This document shows, piece by piece, positions 26,027 through 32,198 of a stretch of DNA of 32,198 bases (position 1 is the first letter of the stretch; every line of letters begins with the position of its first letter). The position numbers and the translations under genes were made by a program. This stretch comes from an uncultured delta proteobacterium. GTDB lineage: Bacteria; Myxococcota_A; Polyangia; Polyangiales; Polyangiaceae. A model generated the notes under the pieces. The model did not search any database, was not told the origin of the DNA, and was given only the letters and a program-made list of their open reading frames with translations. The stretch lies in the NCBI GenBank assembly GCA_903906315.1, contig CAIVJW010000130.1, forward strand, positions 1 through 32,198, given 5' to 3'.

Positions 26027-28834
26027 ATGGCGACTCGATCCTTCCTCGCGTCGATCACCGTCGGAGACGTCGAGCTCCCGGCGCTTGCCTTCCGCGCCGA
26101 GGAGCGCCTCGGCGAGCCCACGGTCGCGGATGTCGTGCTGCAGCTCGCGGAGTACGGCGACCCGACCGCCATGCTCGGCAACGCCTCGACCTTGTCGTTC
26201 GGGCCGAGCGGCGCCGCGCCGCATCAGGTCGCCGGCATCGTCGACGAGGTCACGGTCGTCGGGTCGGCCCTCGTCGGCGGCACGGGGGTGCACCTCGTTC
26301 GCGTGCGCGTCGTCTCGACGCTCGCGCTGCTGGATCGCAAGGTCGGCTGCGAGATTCACCAGGACCGCGACGTTCGCGAGATCGTCACGAAGGTGCTCGA
26401 GGACAACCACATCCCGGCCAGCGCGCAGTCGTGGAAGCTCGGCGCGAGCTACCCGAAGCGCGAGTACTGCGTGCAGTACGCCGAGAGCGCGCTCGCCTTC
26501 GTGCGGCGCCTGCTCGAGGAGGAGGGCATCACCGTCCACCCCGAGGTGAACGTCGACGGCAAGGAGCTCCTCGTCTTCGAGGACGACTCCACGACGGCCG
26601 CGCCCATCGACGGCGAGGAGCTCGTGCCGTTCCGCCAGCGCACGGGCCTCGAGCACGTCGCGGACGCGATCCACTCGATCTCCGAGCGCTGCCGCGTGGT
26701 GTCGGGCAAGTTCGTCCTGCGCGACTACGACTTCAAGCGCCCCAAGCTCGACCTGACCGTGACCGCGACGGCGGCGCTCGACACCGACCTCGAGATCTAC
26801 GACTACCCCGGCCTTTATGCGGATCCGGGGCAGGGCAAGCGCCTCGTGCGGGCGCGCCTCGAGGCCGAGCAGATCGATCGCGAGACGCTGCGCGTCGAGG
26901 GGGACTGTCATCGCCTCGCGGCGGGTCGGACCGTCGAGATCGGCGAGGCGCTCCACGAGGAGCTGAACGGCCGGTACCTCCTGACCGGCGTGGTGCACGA
27001 GCTCGCGCACGGCAAGGGCGGAGGCGGCAGTCCGGTCTACGGGGCGTCGGCGACGCTCTTGCCGATCGCGATCACGTACCGGCCGCCGCGTCGCACGCCC
27101 AAGCCGCTCATCGAGGGGCCGCAGACGGCGCGCGTCGTCGCGCCGCCCGGGTCGCCGGGCGAGGAGATCCACACCGACGAGCACGGCCGCGCGAAGGTGA
27201 AGTTTCACTGGGACCTCGCGCCGGAGGAGGCCGACAAGGCTTCGTGCTGGATGCGCGTCGTTCAGCCGCAGACGTCGGGCTCGATGATCTTGCCGCGCCT
27301 CGACTGGGAGGTGACAGTCGAGTTCGTCGAGGGCGATCCCGACCGGCCGATCGTCAGCGGGCGGCTCTACAACGGCGTCTTCATGCCGCCGTACGCGCTG
27401 CCGCAGGGGCGCACGCGCACCACGTGGAAGACGCACTCCACGCCGGGCGGCGGTGGCGCCAACGAGATCCGCTTCGAGGACAAGGCCGGCGGCGAGGAGG
27501 TCATGATCCACGCCGAGCACGACCAGGTCGTGCACGCGGCGAACAACAAGACGAAGGTCGTCCTCAACTGCGAGACGAAGAAGGTCAAGGTCGACTCGAC
27601 GACGAAGGTCGGGGCCAACCAGGACGTGAAGGTGACCAAGGGCGTAGAGCGGAAGATCACCGGCGATCAGTCGGTGAGCATCTCCGGCAATCGCACGGTG
27701 CAGGTCAACGCGGTCGCCGGGCTGACCGTCGCGGGAAACGGGGCGACGACGGTCGGTGGCAACCAGTTCGAGATGGACGGCAACCCGCTCCAGGCGCTGC
27801 TCGCGCTCGCGGCGGAGAAGGCCACCGAGTTCGTGCAGGGCAAGGCCGCCGAGGTGCTCGGGAAGATCGACGCGGCCGTGCAGGCGAAGGTCGACCAGGT
27901 CATGGGCCCGGTCAACGCGCTGCAGGAGCGGCTCGGGACGATCCAGGAGAGCATGGACGCGCTCGCCGACGGCGACCTGAGCGCGGCGGCGGACCTCGTG
28001 ACGGCGGTGTCGGAGCTGCCCTCGGCGGGGGGCTTCGCGGACTCGCTCGGCGGCCAGGCGGGCGAGGGCGAGGGCGAGGCGGACGCTGGGGGCGCCGAGG
28101 ACGGCGGCGGCGAGGAGGAGGCCGAGGGCGGTGGCGAGGAGGGCGAGAAGGAGCCCGGGATCACCGAGCAGCTCGGTATCGACGCGGTCGTGAGCGGCGC
28201 GATCGAGCGCGGCATCTCGGGGGGCGCGAATGCGCTCGGCGAGGCGCTCGGCTTCGACTCGGCCGGTGGCGGCGGTCAGTCGGCCGAGAACGTCGGCGGG
28301 CCCGAGGGGACCGTGGCGGGGGTCGCGGCCGAGGATCGCGCCAAGGGGCCTGGCCACTCGCAGAACAAGGTCGGCGGCGATCACACCGAGACCATCGGTA
28401 CGCTGAAGGTGACGGCGGCGCTGAAGCCGGTGGAGACCGACGTCGGCGGATCGATGACCCAGAGCGTCGGCGCCGCGCGCGTCGAGATGGTGCTGGGCAA
28501 CCGGTCGGAGTCGGTCGGCGGCGACAAGACGGAGACGGAGCTCGGGCTCATCGTGGTGACGAAGGGCGACGAGACGGAGGCGGTCACCGGATCGAAGACC
28601 CTGCTGGTCGGTGGGGCCATCCTCGAGAAGATCGCCGGTGGCCACACGATCGAGGCGGGCGCGCCGGCGACGTTCATCGGCGCGTTCCACAAGGTCGACG
28701 CGGGCACGTCGATCACCTTCAAATGCGGCGCGAGCGAGGTCGTCGTCGACGGCAGCGGGGTGTCGATCAAGAGCCCCCTGGTGACGATCACGGCGGGCAA
28801 GATCTCGCTGACGAAGTCGGTGTCGGAGGTCTGA
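26027..28834 (+). CDS. vgrG: VgrG spike protein 3 with internal helical insert
   Basis: A 935-residue VgrG, about 190 longer than its neighbours. It has VQYAESALAFVRRLLEEEGI (about 150), the OB segment from about 387 (GRAKVKFHWDLAPEEADK, GSMILPRLDWEVTVEF), and beta-helix repeats beginning near 500. At about 586-778 the repeats are interrupted by a helical stretch (LLALAAEKATEFVQGKAAEV, LQERLGTIQESMDALADG), then a Gly/Glu-rich acidic run (about 683-715), then GITEQLGIDAVVSGAIERGI. The beta-helix then resumes (NKVGGDHTETIGTLKV) to the C-terminus. The insert is not a toxin domain I recognise. Its TGA is immediately followed by the GTG of the next gene. Confidence 0.94.
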   Translation: MATRSFLASITVGDVELPALAFRAEERLGEPTVADVVLQLAEYGDPTAMLGNASTLSFGPSGAAPHQVAGIVDEVTVVGSALVGGTGVHLVRVRVVSTLALLDRKVGCEIHQDRDVREIVTKVLEDNHIPASAQSWKLGASYPKREYCVQYAESALAFVRRLLEEEGITVHPEVNVDGKELLVFEDDSTTAAPIDGEELVPFRQRTGLEHVADAIHSISERCRVVSGKFVLRDYDFKRPKLDLTVTATAALDTDLEIYDYPGLYADPGQGKRLVRARLEAEQIDRETLRVEGDCHRLAAGRTVEIGEALHEELNGRYLLTGVVHELAHGKGGGGSPVYGASATLLPIAITYRPPRRTPKPLIEGPQTARVVAPPGSPGEEIHTDEHGRAKVKFHWDLAPEEADKASCWMRVVQPQTSGSMILPRLDWEVTVEFVEGDPDRPIVSGRLYNGVFMPPYALPQGRTRTTWKTHSTPGGGGANEIRFEDKAGGEEVMIHAEHDQVVHAANNKTKVVLNCETKKVKVDSTTKVGANQDVKVTKGVERKITGDQSVSISGNRTVQVNAVAGLTVAGNGATTVGGNQFEMDGNPLQALLALAAEKATEFVQGKAAEVLGKIDAAVQAKVDQVMGPVNALQERLGTIQESMDALADGDLSAAADLVTAVSELPSAGGFADSLGGQAGEGEGEADAGGAEDGGGEEEAEGGGEEGEKEPGITEQLGIDAVVSGAIERGISGGANALGEALGFDSAGGGGQSAENVGGPEGTVAGVAAEDRAKGPGHSQNKVGGDHTETIGTLKVTAALKPVETDVGGSMTQSVGAARVEMVLGNRSESVGGDKTETELGLIVVTKGDETEAVTGSKTLLVGGAILEKIAGGHTIEAGAPATFIGAFHKVDAGTSITFKCGASEVVVDGSGVSIKSPLVTITAGKISLTKSVSEV

Positions 28835-29380
28835 GTGGCAAAGGTCGACGCGAGCGTGGCGACGGCGGACGGGCGCGGCGTGGAAGCGCCTCCCGCGGCG
28901 GAGGCCGATCCGCGCGGCGCGGACGGTGTGGACGCGCTCCTCGACCGCGTGGCGGTCCCGGCCGCGCGCGCGGTCTCGGCCCTCCCGGCGCTGTGCACCG
29001 CGAAGGTCGTTCGGGTGGACCGCGAGGGCGTGACGGTCGCGCTGCGCGGGCGCGCCGAGCCGCTCGCGGCGACGATCGCCGATGAGGTCGATCGACAGCT
29101 CGTCGAGCGCGCGGGCGCGGCGGGCGACGCCGTCCTCGTCGAGATCGGCGCGGACGGCGCTCCGGTGGTGGTCGGGGTCGTGCAGCGTCGCGTGCCGGAG
29201 ACGCTCGAGCTACGCGCCGCGACGGTGATCATCGAGGCCGAGCGCGAGATCGTGCTCCGCGCCGGGCGATCGGCCCTCCGCATCCGCGAGGACGGCGACG
29301 TCGAGCTGGTCGGGGGCCGCGTGCTGGCGATGTCTCGCGGGCTCTTCCGCATCGTGGGGCGCGTGCTCCGCCTGAACTGA
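28835..29380 (+). CDS. DUF6484 domain T6SS accessory protein
   Basis: A 181-residue protein fitting the DUF6484 family found beside vgrG genes. After an Ala-rich N-terminus, it has AKVVRVDREGVTVALRGR, then GDAVLVEIGADGAPVVVGVV (the family's 'l.Fe.gdp..PiilG' block), and a beta C-terminus: EREIVLRAGRSALRIREDGD, then VLAMSRGLFRIVGRVLRLN, close to the family's 'S.G.nrI.Ggsv..N' ending. The C-terminal strands resemble the VgrG beta-helix and may sit on the spike (inference). The start is GTG at 28835, directly after the vgrG3 stop. The family's exact role is unknown. Confidence 0.8.
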   Translation: MAKVDASVATADGRGVEAPPAAEADPRGADGVDALLDRVAVPAARAVSALPALCTAKVVRVDREGVTVALRGRAEPLAATIADEVDRQLVERAGAAGDAVLVEIGADGAPVVVGVVQRRVPETLELRAATVIIEAEREIVLRAGRSALRIREDGDVELVGGRVLAMSRGLFRIVGRVLRLN

Positions 29381-29381
29381 C

Positions 29382-30416
29382 ATGGATCCGCCGAGCCTCG
29401 ACAACCGCACCGGGTACGCCGTCCTGCCCCAGTTGCTCATGGATCGGGACGGCGAGAAGCTCGCCGTGCTCGTGAAGGCGACCTACGAGCTACCACCAGG
29501 CGCCGCCGAGCTGGAGGTCGCGCCCTCGCCGCGCCGCCGCGGCATCCGCCTCGCGGACGTGCCGTGGGGCGAGATCGAGAAGAGCAGCATCCGCTACCCT
29601 GCGGACCTCTGCTTGCGGAAGCCCGGCACCGACGTGATCGTGGTCGCCAAGGGCTACGCGCCGGGCGGGCGCGCCGTGCCGTCGTTCGACGCGGGCGTGC
29701 GCGTCGGGCCCGTCGCGAAGACGTTGCGGCTCTTCGGGTTGCGCGTGTGGCAGAAGGCGGGCAGCGGCCTGTCCGCGGCGCGCCCCCTGAGCGAGCTCGA
29801 GCTTCGCTACGATTTCGCGTGGGGCGGGTTCGACGACAGCGATCCGGAGCGTCCGGTCGAGGAGCCCCGCAACCCGGTCGGGCTCGGCGTGACGCGCGAT
29901 CCCGAGGCGCTGACGCACCAGCCCGCGCCGAGCATCGAGGACCCGACCGCGCTCATCACGTCGCATCGCACGCGCCCCGCGCCGGCCGGCCTCGGCGCGA
30001 TCGCGCGGCACTGGGATCCGCGACGTCGGCACCTCGGAACGTACGATGCGCAGTGGCTCGAGTCACGAGCGCCGCTGCTCCCCGCCGACGCGGACGATCG
30101 CGCGAACCTCTGCGCGACGCCCGATCTCGTGGCGCAGACGCCGCTCCTCGGCGTCGAGGAGGTGGCGCTGCTCAACCTGGTGCCGGGCGGGGGCTCGACG
30201 CGCTTCGCGCTGCCTGGGGTCGGGGTCGAGATCGACGTGCGGGTGAAGGGTCGGGATCCGGAGATCGTCCGGCCGTTCCTCGACACGGTGCTCGTCGACG
30301 CGCTCTTCGTGCCGCGGCGGCCGGTGACCGTCGAGCTCGTCTGGCGAGCCCATTTCCGCGCGCCGCGCCGGATGAAGGACGCGCGCATCCTGGTGCGCGA
30401 GCGGGAGATCCGATGA
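29382..30416 (+). CDS. DUF2169 T6SS adaptor protein
   Basis: A 344-residue DUF2169 protein. The N-terminus, GYAVLPQLLMDRDGEKLAVL and VKATYEL, is the family opening. ADVPWGEIEKSSIRYPADLC, VVAKGYAPGG, RYDFAWGGFDD and RHWDPRRRHLGTYDAQW are further signatures. A DUF2169 protein in Agrobacterium tumefaciens acts as the adaptor that loads a DNase effector on VgrG; the same role is likely here, though no effector gene is adjacent. It starts 1 nt after the DUF6484 stop, and its own TGA overlaps the ATG of the next gene, so the set is one operon. Confidence 0.92.
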   Translation: MDPPSLDNRTGYAVLPQLLMDRDGEKLAVLVKATYELPPGAAELEVAPSPRRRGIRLADVPWGEIEKSSIRYPADLCLRKPGTDVIVVAKGYAPGGRAVPSFDAGVRVGPVAKTLRLFGLRVWQKAGSGLSAARPLSELELRYDFAWGGFDDSDPERPVEEPRNPVGLGVTRDPEALTHQPAPSIEDPTALITSHRTRPAPAGLGAIARHWDPRRRHLGTYDAQWLESRAPLLPADADDRANLCATPDLVAQTPLLGVEEVALLNLVPGGGSTRFALPGVGVEIDVRVKGRDPEIVRPFLDTVLVDALFVPRRPVTVELVWRAHFRAPRRMKDARILVREREIR

Positions 30417-31465
30417 ACACGCGGGCGATCGTGGTGAGCGTGGGAGCGCGGACGGCGCTGGGCCTCGACGCGCCGCAGACGGCGTTCCTCCTGCGCACGG
30501 GCGTGACGGCGATCCACGCGGCGCCGCTCGTCGACTCGCAGGGCGAGCCCGTGACGATGTGCTACTTGCCGACGCTCGATCCGCGCTGCACGGGCGAGGA
30601 TCGCGCGGCGCGGCTCGCGCAGCCGGCGCTCGAGGAGGTCTTCGCGGCCCTCGGGCTCGCGGCGCGCGCCCTCTCGACGAGGCTCGTCGTGTGCCTCGGC
30701 GAGGCGGACGGGCGCCGCGAGGACCGGGACGCGGTCGCGCGCGGCGCGGACCTCGCCGGGCGGATCCACCTCGCGGCGCGGGAGATCCTGCCGGACGTCG
30801 AGCTCGACGTGTCGGTGCGTGGGGCGGCCGGCGCGGCCATCGCGCTGGGGCGGGCGCTGCAGTCGATCGCGGATCGCCGCATCGACGCGGTCCTGCTCGG
30901 CGGCGTGCACACGGACTACGACCCCGCGGTGATCGCGCGGCTCGAGGAGCAGGGGCGCCTCTTCACGCCGCGCAACCTCGACGCGATCATCCCGGGCGAG
31001 GCCGCCGCGTTCGTGCTCCTCGTGCGAGAGGACGCGGCGCGCGCGGCGAAGCTGCCGGCGCTCGCGCGCGTCGTGGGCGTCGGCACCGGCGTCGACCGAG
31101 CGACGCCCGACAACGACGAGCCCGCGTTCGACGCGCGCGGGCTCACGGCCGCGGTTCGCGCGGCCGGGGCGGATCTCACGGCCGATCAGCTCAAGGTCGG
31201 CTGGTCGTGGAACGACCTCACGTTCGAGATGCGGCGCACCTACGAGTGGCAGGCGATGGTGACGCGCACGGGCGGCCTGTGGGGCGAGCCGTACGCGACG
31301 GAGTGGCCGGCGCAGCGCCTCGGGCACCTCGGCGCGGCCGCGCTCCCGCTTCACATGGCGCTCGCCGTCGAAGGCTGGCGGCGTGGCTGGGCGCCCTCGT
31401 CGATCGCGATGTCGCTCGTGGGCAGCGACGGCGGCGACCGCGGCGCGGTGGCGCTGGTCCAGTAG
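30413..31465 (+). CDS. Ketosynthase-like (thiolase-fold) protein without catalytic cysteine
   Basis: A 350-residue protein with the layout of beta-ketoacyl synthases: VVSVGARTALGLDAPQTAFL at the start, RGAAGAAIALGRALQSIADR with VLLGGVHTDYDP, LFTPRNLDAIIPGEAAAFVL (matching the KS 'r.FD..rdG...GEGa..lvLe' block), and RLGHLGAAALPLHMALA (matching the second-His motif). At the nucleophile elbow, where KS enzymes read a Cys in a C-S-S/S-G turn, it has RGAAG. Its three cysteines (near 50, 59, 93) are not at the active site. It is probably not an acyl-chain enzyme but a T6SS accessory protein. It overlaps the DUF2169 stop by 4 nt. Confidence 0.75.
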   Translation: MNTRAIVVSVGARTALGLDAPQTAFLLRTGVTAIHAAPLVDSQGEPVTMCYLPTLDPRCTGEDRAARLAQPALEEVFAALGLAARALSTRLVVCLGEADGRREDRDAVARGADLAGRIHLAAREILPDVELDVSVRGAAGAAIALGRALQSIADRRIDAVLLGGVHTDYDPAVIARLEEQGRLFTPRNLDAIIPGEAAAFVLLVREDAARAAKLPALARVVGVGTGVDRATPDNDEPAFDARGLTAAVRAAGADLTADQLKVGWSWNDLTFEMRRTYEWQAMVTRTGGLWGEPYATEWPAQRLGHLGAAALPLHMALAVEGWRRGWAPSSIAMSLVGSDGGDRGAVALVQ

Positions 31466-31481
31466 GCGCTCCGGAGAGCGC
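31466..31481. terminator. Hairpin closing the T6SS operon
   Basis: GCGCTC and GAGCGC form a perfect 6-bp stem with a CGGA loop that starts on the base after the ketosynthase-like gene's stop codon. It lies in a 55-bp convergent gap, so it may end transcription from both sides. There is no T-run. Confidence 0.5.
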
Positions 31482-31520
31482 TCCCGCGTCGGCGGGCGCG
31501 TCCTCGACCGGGAGGAAGCG

Positions 31521-32198
31521 TCAGCCGCGCGTGGCGCGCGCGGCGCGCGCGAAGGATCCCGCCGCCGTCGAGGCTCGGCGAGCGATGGGCTCCCACTGCC
31601 GCAGCGCCTCCTCCTGCACGGCGACGAGGTCGTGCGGGTCGAAGCGCACCACCTGGCCGGTGCGGATCACGAGCTCGCGTTGCAGCAGCCGTCGCTCGGC
31701 CGGTCCGACCGGCCAGCCGTCGAGCTCCCACAGCGACACGGCCGGCCAGTACGGGTGGCCGCGGCGGTAGCGCACGCCGGCGCGGTAGTTCGCGCCCGCC
31801 TCGGCCCAGTAGGCGGCCCAGCGATCGGCCGAAATCGTCGGGCGGGTGACCGTGTCGGGTGACCCTTCCGACGGCAGGTCGCGCGGGTCGCTGACCTGGC
31901 GCGCGAGCTTCGGCGGCGGCTCGCCGACCTCGGGCTCGGGCGGATCCTCGACGGCGATCGTCTCGGGCGCGACCTCGACGAGCTCGAGGAGGCGCGCGCC
32001 CGTGAGCCGGTCGAGCGCGTAGGCGGCTGCGAGGACGAGGCCGTCGTCGGCGCTCCGCAGCAGGGCGATGAGCGTCGGGACCGACTCGGGCGCGCCGGCC
32101 CAGCCCAGCGCTGCCACGAGCGACGGGGTGGGGGCCGCCTCGACGCGCTCGAGGATGCGCGCGGCGTCGTGCCCGTCGCCGACGATCGCGAGCGGCAC
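31521..32198 (-). CDS. TIGR02270-type HEAT-repeat protein (partial, start outside window)
   Basis: The C-terminal 225 residues. The first part holds HEAT-like helices: PTPSLVAALGWAGAPESVPT, LIALLRSADDGLVLAAAYAL, DRLTGARL. Then come an acidic/Pro linker (about 80-120) and a C-terminal block with AAYWAEAGANYRAGVRYRRG, PVGPAERRLLQRELVIRTG, VVRFDPHDLVAVQEEALRQW. This matches, from memory, the TIGR02270 proteins of T6SS clusters. HEAT repeats are protein-binding scaffolds. It is convergent with the spike operon, suggesting the T6SS locus goes on to the right. Its function is not known. Confidence 0.75.
   Translation of the reverse strand: MPLAIVGDGHDAARILERVEAAPTPSLVAALGWAGAPESVPTLIALLRSADDGLVLAAAYALDRLTGARLLELVEVAPETIAVEDPPEPEVGEPPPKLARQVSDPRDLPSEGSPDTVTRPTISADRWAAYWAEAGANYRAGVRYRRGHPYWPAVSLWELDGWPVGPAERRLLQRELVIRTGQVVRFDPHDLVAVQEEALRQWEPIARRASTAAGSFARAARATRG

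Noticed and set aside
26009-28690. An 893-codon minus-strand open frame opposite vgrG3
   Set aside because: Same pattern as above: composition follows the mirrored codon bias and there is no ribosome site or domain.

Overview
This is a chromosomal window from a very GC-rich bacterium, most likely a myxobacterium (Polyangiales or a relative). The reasons are the third-codon GC bias, with long antisense ORFs everywhere, a eukaryote-like Ser/Thr kinase with a C-terminal membrane helix, several lipoproteins, a small LPPFIIE-type protein, and type VI secretion (T6SS) genes of the DUF2169/DUF6484/TIGR02270 kind. The taxonomic call is inference. No rRNA, tRNA, insertion sequence, CRISPR array or prophage was seen.

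Positions 1-5725, minus strand: a unit reading DUF4350 protein, MoxR AAA+ ATPase, DUF58 protein, rsmA, and then after 122 bp atpD, which runs off the left edge at its P-loop. DUF4350 and moxR overlap by 4 nt. Between moxR and the DUF58 gene lie a 51-bp tandem repeat and a stem-loop. A 25-nt sequence made of the moxR stop codon plus most of that stem-loop recurs, inverted, at the end of a small gene at 5991-6167.

Positions 5893-8794, plus strand: the small LPPFIIE protein with its own promoter, then a translation cluster rpsP - khpA - rimM - trmD - PF09936 SPOUT methyltransferase. The usual rplS is absent. The cluster ends at a hairpin facing a convergent lipoprotein gene (8856-9959).

Positions 9977-15463, plus strand: queG, a secreted TPR protein, an LpxL-like acyltransferase, a DUF72-like protein, and a GGT-like protein that seems to lack the catalytic threonine. 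Positions 15703-20007, minus strand: rpmB with terminator and promoter, a PilZ protein, a membrane-anchored alpha/beta-hydrolase-like protein directly behind a Ser/Thr kinase, and a Pro-rich lipoprotein.

Positions 20152-31465, plus strand: a T6SS spike module. It encodes a protein with two similar terminal domains and repeated PF[R/Q] motifs, three divergent VgrG spikes, a DUF6484 protein, a DUF2169 protein and a ketosynthase-like protein without the nucleophilic cysteine. A convergent TIGR02270/HEAT gene is cut by the right edge. From vgrG2 onward the genes overlap or lie within 4 nt, so they are probably one operon that builds and loads a spike. No toxin, PAAR tip, sheath or baseplate gene is visible here, so cargo and core machinery must lie elsewhere.
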